38,276 nucleotides of DNA, taken from Cellvibrionaceae bacterium. Its GTDB lineage: Bacteria; Pseudomonadota; Gammaproteobacteria; Pseudomonadales; Cellvibrionaceae. Position numbers and translations under genes: made by a program. Positions 1-7,799 of the stretch are shown here, one piece after another. Every line of letters starts with the position of its first letter. Position 1 is the first letter of the stretch. The stretch spans positions 1 to 38,276 of the forward strand of contig PANW01000008.1 of the NCBI GenBank assembly GCA_002707785.1, written 5' to 3'. Under the pieces are notes generated by a model. It saw nothing but the letters and a program-made list of their open reading frames with translations. It was not told the origin of the DNA and made no database searches.

Positions 1-124
1 CGGGAGTAGCTCTCCCAGTTAGAGCCCGAATATACGCTCGCATCTTATAGGCCTGTCATTGAATATCTCACTTGCGAAAACGGGGGAGTCCATATACGCG
101 ATGACGGAGCTTATCATTAAGCTG

Positions 125-149
125 AGGGCGCCGAAGCGCCCTTATCTTT
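125..149 (+). terminator. Intrinsic terminator at left edge
   Basis: An AGGGCGC arm, a CGAA tetraloop and a GCGCCC arm are followed by TTATCTTT. This fits the end of a plus-strand transcript entering from left of the window. The first 50 bases have a short open frame ending in TAG at 48-50 that could be the 3' end of that gene, but 15 codons are too few to identify anything. Confidence 0.6.
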
Positions 150-178
150 GCTCCCAGAAAGGAGCGGCTTGATCTCAG

Positions 179-219
179 CGAGCGGTCAGACCCTCTTAGA
201 GAGTCCTCTCAACCGCTCG
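179..219 (-). terminator. Hairpin downstream of the porin gene
   Basis: Eight-base arms CGAGCGGT (179-186) and ACCGCTCG (212-219) enclose a second small CTCT/AGAG stem. It lies just beyond the porin stop codon on the minus strand, where a terminator is expected. There is no clear U-tract, so the terminator role is inferred from position and structure. Confidence 0.4.
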
Positions 220-235
220 ATGGCATCAATAGGTC

Positions 236-1465
236 TTAGAAAGACCAGCCAACGCCCAAGTTCAGAGCGTCTTTGTCGGTACCGTTGCTCTCACTGACGT
301 AATCAGTGTAGTCCGCTTTCAAGACTACCTGCGGGTGCAACCAGTAGTTCACACCGTACTCCCAGATTTCGCTGTCTTCAGAGCTGGAGATACCGGCCTT
401 GTTGTTGTATTCGCTGTATCGAACAAAAGCACCCAACTTTTCAGTCAGCTTGTAAGACGGCTCAACGTACCAGCCTTCTTGCGAGTCAGCACCCAGAGCT
501 TCGAAGTAGTCGCCATCGATGTCCCACTCAGCCCACAAAGCGCGAACCGCGAATGGACCGGTTTGATAAGCGGCGTGAATCTCGGTCAAGTAAGCAGAAC
601 CGTCTTCGCTGATGCCTTGAGTGACGTCTTGCTGATACTGCAAGGTAGCACCCAGCTCAAGACCGGCAATACCGGTGTACTTCAAACGAGCGGTGTAAGC
701 AAAGTCTTCGGCCGTTGCATTTGCAGACTTCTGACGACCGTCGCGGATTTTGTAGTCACCCGCATCAGTGTCGATTTCCAGACCACTGTGAAGACCAGCG
801 TTGTAGCTCAAACCTGGAGCCAGCTCACCTTTGAGCTGAATACCCGTTTCCCACCAAGTGGCTGGAATGATGTTCTTCTCAACCAGGTTGCGCTCGGTAC
901 CGTAAAAAGTATCTGGCTCGTGAGTTTCGTTCATGATGCCCACAGGCACGAGGAACTGACCGAACTGAACACTGTGATTTTGAGTGTAATCCCACTCGAT
1001 GTAAGCTTGCTCTAGCTCAACTTCACCAGGCTTGTCGTCGCCATTGCCAGCCAAACCGTGCTCTAGCTCAAACTCAGAGAAGAAACGCAGGTTATCGGTA
1101 AATTGATGACCAAAGTACAGCACGAAACGGTGGGCATCCACCTGATCATCGCTGTCTTCAAAACGGTTGTAGTGGTGCTCGCCGTAACCACCGATAGAAG
1201 TCTTCTCTACCCAAGAGGCCACTTTAGACAGAGTTTCACCACCTACAGCAACGTTCTCAACCGCGTCAGCGGTTGCAGCAACCTTCACTTCGGTTTGCTC
1301 CAACTTGGTTTCAGTCTGGTTCAACTGAGACTTCAGCGCGGTGATTTCAGCTTGTTGAGCCTGAATCAACTGCCACATTTCTTCCAATGAGGGAGTTTTC
1401 TCAGCCGCTTGAGCCGAAACGGTGACCATACCAATGGCGGCCGCCAACAGAGTTTTCTTGATCAT
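236..1465 (-). CDS. LbtU-family siderophore porin (outer-membrane beta-barrel)
   Basis: 409 aa outer-membrane porin resembling the Legionella LbtU siderophore-porin family, a TonB-independent route for ferric siderophore. Residues 1-21 form a signal peptide ending AQA. Residues about 25-65 are a heptad-rich coiled coil typical of the N-terminus of trimeric porins. The barrel starts near the TSIGGYGEHHYN motif and shows the family's HRFVLYFGH, ELEHGLAG and VPVGIMNETHEP segments. The last residue is Phe, the usual barrel-assembly signature. A near-consensus Fur box sits about 85 bases upstream, which supports iron-controlled expression. ATG start with GGAGAG a few bases before it. Family assignment is from remembered motifs; a phosphate-selective or general porin is the main alternative. 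Confidence 0.82.
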   Translation of the reverse strand: MIKKTLLAAAIGMVTVSAQAAEKTPSLEEMWQLIQAQQAEITALKSQLNQTETKLEQTEVKVAATADAVENVAVGGETLSKVASWVEKTSIGGYGEHHYNRFEDSDDQVDAHRFVLYFGHQFTDNLRFFSEFELEHGLAGNGDDKPGEVELEQAYIEWDYTQNHSVQFGQFLVPVGIMNETHEPDTFYGTERNLVEKNIIPATWWETGIQLKGELAPGLSYNAGLHSGLEIDTDAGDYKIRDGRQKSANATAEDFAYTARLKYTGIAGLELGATLQYQQDVTQGISEDGSAYLTEIHAAYQTGPFAVRALWAEWDIDGDYFEALGADSQEGWYVEPSYKLTEKLGAFVRYSEYNNKAGISSSEDSEIWEYGVNYWLHPQVVLKADYTDYVSESNGTDKDALNLGVGWSF

Positions 1466-1550
1466 GAATTACTCTCCTTGAGTAAGTGAGGTCGGTTTTG
1501 AGTCTACAAAGGACTCAGCCTTTAAATTTGTGGCGGGACAACAAAGCAAC

Positions 1551-1565
1551 TGATAACAATTATCA
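1551..1565 (-). promoter_or_regulatory. Fur box upstream of the LbtU-like porin
   Basis: TGATAACAATTATCA is a perfect 6-bp-arm inverted repeat and matches the 7-1-7 Fur consensus TGATAATnATTATCA at every defined position but one. It lies about 85 bases upstream of the porin start, inside the region where its promoter must be. Iron-dependent repression of the porin is the inference. Confidence 0.75.
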
Positions 1566-1569
1566 ATAG

Positions 1570-1741
1570 AATTTAGGTTTACAAATGCGAAAAGTAACGA
1601 TTCCCCCTCTTATTAGTCATTAAGAGCTGAAAGAGCTGCAGACACATCCAAGAAGACGGCATCAATCGGGCAACCGCCGATGCAAAATCCCGTTCCGGGA
1701 GAGAGCTCAACAACGATCGGAGGAAGAAATGATGGGCGAAA
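1570..1741. other. Intergenic, no convincing gene
   Basis: Between the Fur box and the grxD terminator no start-codon ORF with a ribosome-binding site was found. A minus-strand open stretch (about 1618-1740) has codon-like composition and reads through a Cys-rich segment, but it has no start codon and runs into the terminator. Confidence 0.5.
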
Positions 1742-1785
1742 AAAAAGCCCCTAGAGTTGGAGCTCTTTATGGGGCTTTTTATGGG
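1742..1785 (-). terminator. Bidirectional intrinsic terminator after grxD
   Basis: AAAAAGCCCC (1742-1751) pairs with GGGGCTTTTT (1771-1780), with an inner AGAG/CTCT pairing. A-tract and T-tract on the two sides give a U-tract in either direction. It lies about 135 bases past the grxD stop codon on the minus strand and separates grxD from the porin. Confidence 0.85.
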
Positions 1786-1916
1786 AGGAGCTTTCGCTAG
1801 CGTTGAGGCCGTTCGATGATTATCAACGGAGCTATTCTCAACGGAGCTATTATCAACTGCACTTAGCAGCGATTAAGTAATGGCCGCTCAGAAAACAACC
1901 AGCACGTGTTTAAGAC

Positions 1917-2240
1917 TCACTCCGCTGCGGGCACTGCCGCTTCGATCAATTCTTTCAATTCACCGTTTTCGTGCATTTCGGTGATGATGTCACAGCCACC
2001 CACTAACTCACCCTTTACCCACAGCTGTGGAAAGGTTGGCCAGTTAGCGTAAGCCGGAAGATTGGCGCGGATTTCAGGGTTAGACAGCACATCTACGTAC
2101 GCAAAACGCTGACCACATTCCATAATCGCCTGCGAGGTACGCATAGAGAAACCACACTGAGGGGCGTTAGGAGAACCCTTCATATAAAGAATGATGTCGT
2201 TGTCTTCGATTTGTTGCTTAATGGTATCGATGATATCCAT
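1917..2240 (-). CDS. grxD: Monothiol glutaredoxin, Grx4 family
   Basis: 107 aa cytoplasmic monothiol glutaredoxin that binds or transfers [2Fe-2S] clusters with glutathione. The active-site CGFS motif is at residues 29-32, preceded by KGSPNAPQ, the hallmark of the Grx4/GrxD class. The WPTFPQLWVKGELVGGCDI stretch carries the cis-Pro and GG glutathione-binding loop. Length matches the family (about 105-115 aa). It is transcribed alone, with its own downstream terminator, and diverges from argD. In enterobacteria grxD is linked to iron homeostasis, which fits the neighbouring Fur-box porin, though a functional link here is inference. Confidence 0.95.
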   Translation of the reverse strand: MDIIDTIKQQIEDNDIILYMKGSPNAPQCGFSMRTSQAIMECGQRFAYVDVLSNPEIRANLPAYANWPTFPQLWVKGELVGGCDIITEMHENGELKELIEAAVPAAE

Positions 2241-2557
2241 AGGAACTCACTACCTCTTGTTGCTAATCTACGGTGATTCAATGATGACCAGGTGGTCGCA
2301 GTAAAAACCCAGCACTATGGTCAAGTATTGGCGGGCATTCTACCCTACTCTGCCTCACTGGGCGACTCCCCACCGAAAAAACATCACCAGATTGTCGCCA
2401 GCTGCACCACAGACCCGCCGCGATAGAAAGACCAAGAGAAACCGTCTTGAAGAAAGGGGAAACAACCCCCTTAGCCCCAGCAGACATCAGAGCGCTGATG
2501 GGAAGATAAGCGCGCCTGCTCTCCCCGACTTAAGGCAATTTGTCGGCCTGCGCGCCA
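2241..2557. other. Intergenic region between grxD and argD
   Basis: About 320 bases without a recognisable protein gene. Overlapping open frames exist on both strands but have no ribosome-binding site and no recognisable family. It must hold the grxD promoter. Because a strong plus-strand terminator lies at 2600-2629, a plus-strand small RNA ending there is possible but not shown. Confidence 0.4.
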
Positions 2558-2586
2558 TTGCCAACCCCCGCATTTGCTTATAGTAT
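2558..2586 (+). promoter_or_regulatory. Putative sigma-70 promoter for argD
   Basis: TTGCCA (2558-2563) and TAGTAT (2581-2586) are separated by exactly 17 bases, a good sigma-70 arrangement. Transcription would begin around 2593, so the terminator hairpin at 2600 would be the first structure in the leader. No convincing ArgR box was recognised here. Confidence 0.5.
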
Positions 2587-2599
2587 CTCGCCCTCACCT

Positions 2600-2629
2600 C
2601 AGGCAGCTTGCGGCTGCCTGTTTTTATTT
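2600..2629 (+). terminator. Intrinsic terminator/attenuator in the argD leader
   Basis: CAGGCAG (2600-2606) and CTGCCTG (2614-2620) form a perfect 7-bp stem followed by TTTTTATTT. It points toward argD and lies 77 bases before its start codon. It either ends an upstream plus-strand RNA or acts as an attenuator for argD. Confidence 0.75.
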
Positions 2630-2630
2630 G

Positions 2631-2680
2631 GGGGCCGCAAACCTACGGCCCCTATTAAGTACGCAACCGGAACACCGGTT
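2631..2680 (+). promoter_or_regulatory. Two further hairpins in the argD leader
   Basis: GGGGCCG (2631-2637) pairs with CGGCCCC (2646-2652), and AACCGG (2665-2670) pairs with CCGGTT (2675-2680) around an AACA loop. With the preceding terminator hairpin this makes three tandem stem-loops before the GAGGAG ribosome-binding site (about 2695-2700). A regulatory leader is inferred; no known riboswitch class was recognised. Confidence 0.45.
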
Positions 2681-2706
2681 TAGCAAGGCAATCGAGGAGT
2701 TCAACC

Positions 2707-3870
2707 ATGGCCACCACAGCCCTAATGAATACCTACGGTGAGCGCAAACTCACGTTGGTAAAAGGCGAAGCAATGCATCTGTGGGATGACCAAGGCCGAC
2801 GCTACCTCGACGCTCTGAGCGGTATTGCTGTCTGTGGTCTCGGCCACAGCCACCCCAAGCTCACCGCTGCTATCAGCGAGCAAGCGGGTACCTTGCTGCA
2901 CATCTCTAATTTGTACAATACCGAGCCAGGAGCCCGCTTGGCGGAGCTGCTGTGCTCACTCACAGAGATGGAGAACGTGTTCTTTTCTAATTCCGGCGCC
3001 GAAGCCAATGAAGCAGCCCTAAAAATTGCACGTAAATACGGCAACGAGCGCGGCATTGCGACACCGACCGTGATCACCATGAACTGTAGCTTTCACGGTC
3101 GCACCATGGCCACACTCACCGCCACCGGCAACCCCAAAGTCAAAGACGGTTTCTACCCTCTGCTCGACGGTTTCCTCCACGTGGACTACAACGATATCGA
3201 TGCCATCAAAGCCATTGATAACGATCAGGTGGTTGCCATCTTGGTAGAGCCGGTACAAGGCGAAGGTGGAGTCAATGTTCCCAGCGAAGACTACCTCACT
3301 CAACTGCGAGCCCTTTGTGATGAACGCAACTGGCTGTTGATGCTCGACGAGATACAAACCGGCAATGGCCGCACAGGTGAATTGTTTGCCTTTCAGCACA
3401 CCGACATCTTACCCGACGTACTGACCACGGCGAAAGGCCTTGGCAATGGTCTACCCATCGGTGCCTGCATGGCTCGAGGCCCAGCAGCGAATGTTTTACA
3501 GCCAGGAAATCACGGCTCCACCTATGGCGGCAACCCATTGGTCTGCCATGGCGCTTATACTGTTCTGACGACCCTGCAAGAAGACAAACTGATCGACAAC
3601 GCCAAACACATTGGCAACTATTTGTTGCAAGGTTTCACTCAGCAGCTTGAAGGTCATGAGAAAGTCCGCAACATTCGCGGCAAAGGGCTAATGATGGGTA
3701 TTGAGCTAACGCGGCCTTGCCCTGAGCTGGTGACGGCAGCCGCCGATAAAGGTCTTCTGCTCAATGTCACCGCGGGCAATACCATTCGTTTGTTACCGCC
3801 ACTGATTACGTCAGAAACTGATGCCGATCAAATGATCGACATTGTCTGCCAACTCATTAACGCGCTATAG
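2707..3870 (+). CDS. argD: Acetylornithine aminotransferase (class III PLP transaminase)
   Basis: 387 aa PLP enzyme of arginine biosynthesis converting N-acetylglutamate semialdehyde to N-acetylornithine with glutamate; in many bacteria it also serves as succinyldiaminopimelate transaminase. Visible signatures are SNSGAEANE (94-102, phosphate binding), SFHGRT (128-133), the PLP-ring Asp in LMLDEIQTG (Asp214) and the Schiff-base Lys243 in [18 protein letters not shown] closes the active site. Length is typical. The start is the ATG in a CCATGG context with GAGGAG upstream. It ends 13 bases before argF, so the two form an operon. Other ornithine or GABA aminotransferases share the fold, but the argF neighbour supports ArgD. 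Confidence 0.93.
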   Translation: MATTALMNTYGERKLTLVKGEAMHLWDDQGRRYLDALSGIAVCGLGHSHPKLTAAISEQAGTLLHISNLYNTEPGARLAELLCSLTEMENVFFSNSGAEANEAALKIARKYGNERGIATPTVITMNCSFHGRTMATLTATGNPKVKDGFYPLLDGFLHVDYNDIDAIKAIDNDQVVAILVEPVQGEGGVNVPSEDYLTQLRALCDERNWLLMLDEIQTGNGRTGELFAFQHTDILPDVLTTAKGLGNGLPIGACMARGPAANVLQPGNHGSTYGGNPLVCHGAYTVLTTLQEDKLIDNAKHIGNYLLQGFTQQLEGHEKVRNIRGKGLMMGIELTRPCPELVTAAADKGLLLNVTAGNTIRLLPPLITSETDADQMIDIVCQLINAL

Positions 3871-3883
3871 AAGGGGATTCACC

Positions 3884-4795
3884 ATGTCAGTCAGACACTT
3901 TTTGACACTGCGTGACCTAACATCCGCAGAATTGAAACAAATTATTGATCGCGCCATCGAGATGAAAGCCCTGCACCGTCAGGGCGGCACCGGCGAGCCA
4001 TTCAAAAACAAAGTACTGGGAATGATTTTCGAAAAATCATCCACTCGTACTCGAGTTTCTTTTGAAGCCGGCATGACCCACCTCGGTGGTTCTGCCCTCT
4101 TCTTATCACCGCGCGACACCCAACTGGGTCGCGGCGAGCCTATTGAAGATTCCGCCAGAGTGCTATCGCGCATGGTCGACATCATCATGATTCGCACCTT
4201 CGAACATGAAAAGATTGAACGCTTTGCTGAGCATTCACGCGTACCTGTCATCAACGCCCTGACCGATGATTACCATCCGTGTCAATTGTTGGCCGACATC
4301 CAAACCTACGTCGAGCAACGCGGAAATCCGAAAGGCAAAACGGTGGCTTGGATAGGTGATGGCAACAACATGTGCCACTCCTACATCAACGCCGCCGCCC
4401 TCTGTGATTTCAAATTAAACATTGCCTGCCCAGAAGGCTTTGATCCCAACGCTCAGCTGGTGGCCGAAAATGCCGATCGCGTTTCCATCACTCGCGACCC
4501 GAGAGAAGCGGTCAAAGGTGCTGACTGGGTAGTGACTGATGTTTGGGCATCGATGGGGCAAGAAGAAGAGCAAAAAGAGCGCGAGAAGCAATTCGCCGGC
4601 TATCAAGTCAATCATGAGATGATGGCTTTAGCCAACGACGACGCTATCTTTATGCACTGCCTACCGGCTCATCGAGACGAAGAAGTGAGTGCAGCGTTGC
4701 TCGAAGATGAAAAAATCTCAGTGGTTTGGGATGAAGCGGAAAACCGTTTGCACGCACAAAAAGCACTGATGGAATTCTTGCTACAAACAGCTTGA
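3884..4795 (+). CDS. argF: Ornithine carbamoyltransferase
   Basis: 303 aa cytoplasmic enzyme that makes citrulline from ornithine and carbamoyl phosphate. The carbamoyl-phosphate loop STRTR is at 53-57, HPCQ at 131-134, the ornithine-side DVWASMG at 219-225 and the catalytic HCLPAHR at 258-264. These distinguish it from aspartate carbamoyltransferase. A longer in-frame reading begins inside argD at 3842, but the ATG at 3884 has AAGGGG eight bases upstream and gives the normal family length, so it is preferred. It is co-transcribed with argD. After the usual HCLPAHR the sequence continues DEEV rather than the commoner GEEV. Confidence 0.95.
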   Translation: MSVRHFLTLRDLTSAELKQIIDRAIEMKALHRQGGTGEPFKNKVLGMIFEKSSTRTRVSFEAGMTHLGGSALFLSPRDTQLGRGEPIEDSARVLSRMVDIIMIRTFEHEKIERFAEHSRVPVINALTDDYHPCQLLADIQTYVEQRGNPKGKTVAWIGDGNNMCHSYINAAALCDFKLNIACPEGFDPNAQLVAENADRVSITRDPREAVKGADWVVTDVWASMGQEEEQKEREKQFAGYQVNHEMMALANDDAIFMHCLPAHRDEEVSAALLEDEKISVVWDEAENRLHAQKALMEFLLQTA

Positions 4796-4848
4796 GCACA
4801 AGCGCTCAACACCACTAAGAGTGAAGCACGAAAAGGCACAGACGTTTG

Positions 4849-5910
4849 ATGAATAGCAGCACCCCATTGTTACAACTGCAAGATATCACCTGTGCCTATG
4901 AAGGTAATGTTGTGGTTGAGCACTTAACGCTCGCCATTCATGAAGGCGACGTCTGCTGCCTACTCGGCCCCAGCGGCTGCGGTAAAACCACGGTGCTCCG
5001 CGCTATTGCTGGTTTTCACCGCGTTAGTGATGGCGACATTGTGCTGCAACAGCGCTGCATTTCCTCGGCTCAACAATCCACGCCTCCAGAGCAACGAAAC
5101 ATCGGCATGGTGTTTCAAGACTACGCTCTCTTTCCGCACCTAACGGTCTGTGACAATGTGACCTTTGGCTTAAGCCATCTCTCAGCGCAGCAAAAAGAGC
5201 AAGTGTGTGAAGAGATGTTGGCGCTGGTCAAACTCGATCACATGGGTAAACGCTTTCCACACGAATTATCTGGCGGCCAACAACAGCGCGTCGCTTTAGC
5301 TCGCGCGCTGGCCCCCAATCCCAGCGTGCTACTGATGGATGAGCCCTTCTCTAGTTTGGATGTCGATCTGCGCCGCAGCCTGGCCATTGAAGTGCGAGAA
5401 ATTCTAAAATCTCGCAACATCACCGCCATTATGGTCACTCACGATCAAGAAGAAGCTTTTGCTTTTGCCGATAAGATTGCCGTCATGAACGAAGGTAAAA
5501 TCCAACAGTGGGCCAGCCCGTTCGATCTCTATCATGAGCCCAGCACACGCTTTGTCGCCAACTTTATTGGACAAGGCGCGTTTCTTCCTGGACACGTTAT
5601 CGACAGCACCACAGTCGCTACCGAAATTGGCATGATCAGCGGCAATCGTTGTTACGACTGGTTGCCCGACAGTCCCGTTGAAGTTCTGTTGCGTCCAGAC
5701 GACGTGATTCATAACGAGAGCAGCGTTAAAACCGGTGAAGTTGTCAGTCGAGTGTTCGCCGGCACATCGACGCTCTACACCTTGAAACTGCCGACTGGCA
5801 GTGAAGTCGTTTCCGCTTTCCCCAGCCACCACGATTATCAAGTGGGTGATCGCGTCGGCATCGATATTGAAGCCGATCACCTCATCGCTTTTAGAGCCAC
5901 GGAACAATAA
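4849..5910 (+). CDS. ABC transporter ATP-binding protein (FbpC/PotA type)
   Basis: 353 aa ATPase subunit of an importer for Fe3+, polyamine or a similar solute. Walker A GPSGCGKTT is at 40-48, the Q-loop at Gln90, signature LSGGQQQR at 140-147, Walker B LLMDEP at 161-166 and the switch His at 198. The C-terminal third (about 240-353) is a TOBE-like domain with the VEVLLRPDDV strand typical of FbpC/PotA/CysA ATPases. No permease or binding-protein gene is adjacent. It starts 53 bases after argF, so partial co-transcription is possible, and a terminator follows. An in-frame TTG lies one codon upstream; the ATG is preferred. The FbpC subtype is a guess supported by general similarity and by iron-linked genes nearby. 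Confidence 0.85.
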   Translation: MNSSTPLLQLQDITCAYEGNVVVEHLTLAIHEGDVCCLLGPSGCGKTTVLRAIAGFHRVSDGDIVLQQRCISSAQQSTPPEQRNIGMVFQDYALFPHLTVCDNVTFGLSHLSAQQKEQVCEEMLALVKLDHMGKRFPHELSGGQQQRVALARALAPNPSVLLMDEPFSSLDVDLRRSLAIEVREILKSRNITAIMVTHDQEEAFAFADKIAVMNEGKIQQWASPFDLYHEPSTRFVANFIGQGAFLPGHVIDSTTVATEIGMISGNRCYDWLPDSPVEVLLRPDDVIHNESSVKTGEVVSRVFAGTSTLYTLKLPTGSEVVSAFPSHHDYQVGDRVGIDIEADHLIAFRATEQ

Positions 5911-5913
5911 AAC

Positions 5914-5950
5914 AACGGCATCTCGAGCTAGTTTTCCGAGTCGTTTTTTA
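5914..5950 (+). terminator. Probable terminator after the ABC ATPase gene
   Basis: AACG and CTCG arms pair with CGAG and CGTT around a GCTAGTTTTC-type loop, with a small asymmetric bulge, followed by a run of T from 5943. It starts just after the stop codon. The stem is imperfect. Confidence 0.5.
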
Positions 5951-6184
5951 TCAAAGTGATTCTTTCTTAAAGCAATTCTTTAAGGCGCTCGTCTAAACCT
6001 TCCCCCTTCTACACTAGCAATAAATCAGCCTCGAAACAGGCCAATTTGCCAGCGACGGCATAACCTTACATACTCGATCACCTCGAGCAACAATTGCGGC
6101 ACAATCGTATTGTCGAGGCCACGTAAAACACATTCATGCGTTGAAGATTCTCACTGAATCATTAACACCAGACAGGGACGACCG

Positions 6185-6637
6185 ATGAGCATTGAAGACA
6201 GCTACAATTTCAAAGCTATTAACCCTGCATTGACGACATCCGGCGTTGTGAGTGAGGAGCAACTGCGACAGCTTTCCGCCCAAGGCTACAGACAGCTAAT
6301 TAATCTACTCCCCAATGGCAGTGAGTACTCAACAAATAACGAGCAGCATTTGGTGGAATCCCAAAAGATAACCTACGTGTACATCCCCGTGGATTTTTCC
6401 AACCCCACGCCTGCGGACTATCAAGCCTTTGCGGATGCCATGATCGCAAATTCTAACTTAAAGACTCACATTCACTGCGCCGCCAATTATCGCGTGTCCG
6501 CCTTCTTTGGCATCTATGCACATCAGCAATTGAACTGGTCGCCAGAGCAAGTGAGACAACATATTGAATCCCTATGGAAGCCAGAAGAGCACGCTGCCTG
6601 GCGAGCGCTATTGCAGCAATATATCGACGGTTACTAA
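6185..6637 (+). CDS. Tyrosine-phosphatase-like family protein
   Basis: 150 aa protein with the layout of small bacterial protein-tyrosine/dual-specificity phosphatase-like proteins. It opens with a YNFKAINPALTTSG strand and a YRQLINLL segment, and has a cysteine loop HCAANYRVSAF at 97-107. The loop reads Cys98, four residues, Arg103, one residue shorter than the canonical CX5R loop, so catalysis by the classic mechanism is uncertain. I recall the same HCAAN-R-SAF pattern in conserved uncharacterised homologues, so it is probably a family trait and not damage. ATG start with AGGGACG upstream. It is monocistronic and converges on a methyltransferase gene. Confidence 0.7.
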   Translation: MSIEDSYNFKAINPALTTSGVVSEEQLRQLSAQGYRQLINLLPNGSEYSTNNEQHLVESQKITYVYIPVDFSNPTPADYQAFADAMIANSNLKTHIHCAANYRVSAFFGIYAHQQLNWSPEQVRQHIESLWKPEEHAAWRALLQQYIDGY

Positions 6638-6701
6638 ACAGCTTTTTGCGGCTTAGAACATTGTGAACTGTGGACGGCAACACGCGAAGGTCAGTTGTGA
6701 A

Positions 6702-7271
6702 TTATGAGCTGCACTGCCATCGATAGTCATCCATAAAACTATCGCCGCGTCTCACCGACTGGTAGTGAACGCAGTGCAATCCATCAACTGAAGATTGAAA
6801 CTCCCCTGGAGTCAGACAAAAACGCTTAGAAAAGCCGTTGTGCTGATGATGCTGTAGATTGAAGGTACTCAACAAAAGCTGTCCGCCAGGAGCTAAACAG
6901 GATCCGAGAAACTCCAATAATTCCTGCGACGGTTTAAAGTGCGCCAGGCAGATCAACTCATAGGTCTCTGTCAGCCCAGTTTCTAGCGCTGACCTATCGT
7001 CTAAATCAATATTTTTACAGTTGATCAAGAGTTTCTCTTGATCCGCAAACCCCTGTAAACGCGATAAGGCAACCGAGGAGATATCCATCGCTGTGACGTC
7101 ATACCCCTGACGAGCAAACCACAAGGCCACTGCACCATCACCACTGGCCACATCCAACGCTCGCCCCCACGGCAAGCTGACCGATTGCTCCACGAAAAAT
7201 GCGGGAACAGAGGGTTGTGTAAGTGGACGCTCATCAAAACGTTTATCCCAGCGTACTCGATCGGCTTCCAT
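6702..7271 (-). CDS. Class I SAM-dependent methyltransferase
   Basis: 189 aa soluble methyltransferase of unknown substrate. SAM-binding motif I is RALDVASGDG at 37-46, the acidic residue after strand 2 is in TAMDIS (Asp63), and CLAPGGQLLLSTF is the post-motif III segment. The N-terminal WDKRF motif is common in TehB/thiopurine-type and related small methyltransferases. A TTG-started frame extends 12 codons upstream, but the ATG at 7271 has AAAGAG eight bases before it and a conventional N-terminus, so it is preferred. It lies 50 bases downstream of a small conserved gene on the same strand and may share its transcript. Confidence 0.85.
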   Translation of the reverse strand: MEADRVRWDKRFDERPLTQPSVPAFFVEQSVSLPWGRALDVASGDGAVALWFARQGYDVTAMDISSVALSRLQGFADQEKLLINCKNIDLDDRSALETGLTETYELICLAHFKPSQELLEFLGSCLAPGGQLLLSTFNLQHHQHNGFSKRFCLTPGEFQSSVDGLHCVHYQSVRRGDSFMDDYRWQCSS

Positions 7272-7321
7272 AATCAATGCTCTTTCAATAGTAATAAATC
7301 TACCCAACCAGAATCTGTACT

Positions 7322-7576
7322 CTATACCAGAAGACCGTCGCTAGGGGACTTAAGCCTCGCCTTAACCTCGTCCATGGTTTCTTGGTATTCCCAAAACATG
7401 ACTCGACCATGGGAAGAGCTGACGAGCAAATACTGCTCACTGACGGACAGCAAACGGTCAAGGGCAATCAGTTTTCGCACGAAATGTGGTTCATTGACCC
7501 TTTCAATGATCTCTTGATGATCAGCGTCATAGCCGTGAACAATGGAAGCAGTGCGGACATTAAGTTCGATAAACAT
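7322..7576 (-). CDS. Conserved small protein of unknown function
   Basis: 84 aa with no recognised domain, signal peptide or membrane segment. It begins MFIELNVRTASIVHG and contains a regular EPHFVRKLIALDRLLSVSEQ helix followed by YLLVSS and VMFWEYQ strands, an alpha/beta pattern of a folded protein. The similarity to conserved hypothetical proteins in other gammaproteobacteria is from memory and should be treated as weak. It is immediately upstream of the methyltransferase gene, so the two may be an operon. AAGGGGC upstream of the ATG serves as ribosome-binding site. Confidence 0.6.
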   Translation of the reverse strand: MFIELNVRTASIVHGYDADHQEIIERVNEPHFVRKLIALDRLLSVSEQYLLVSSSHGRVMFWEYQETMDEVKARLKSPSDGLLV

Positions 7577-7799
7577 ATCAGCCCCTTACCTGTCTGATTA
7601 AATCAACGCCAGCGTAGAGAGTGTATGCTCTTGCGGTCATCAGTAAAAGAGGCTCAAAAACCTTGCCTACACGACACGTCCATCGGCATAAGCAAAAGTC
7701 TATTCTGAATCAGATCGTTAGCTCAACACTCAAACCTTAATAAAACCGTAACATTGTTCCTTATGATAGAGCGACTGCAGCTGAGCTTTAAGTGGTCCC

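Noticed and set aside
1618-1740. Minus-strand open stretch with a Cys-rich segment downstream of grxD
   Set aside because: No start codon or ribosome-binding site, and it runs through the grxD terminator; likely chance.
2278-2583. Overlapping open frames on both strands between grxD and argD
   Set aside because: No ribosome-binding site, no family pattern, and the region is regulatory by position.
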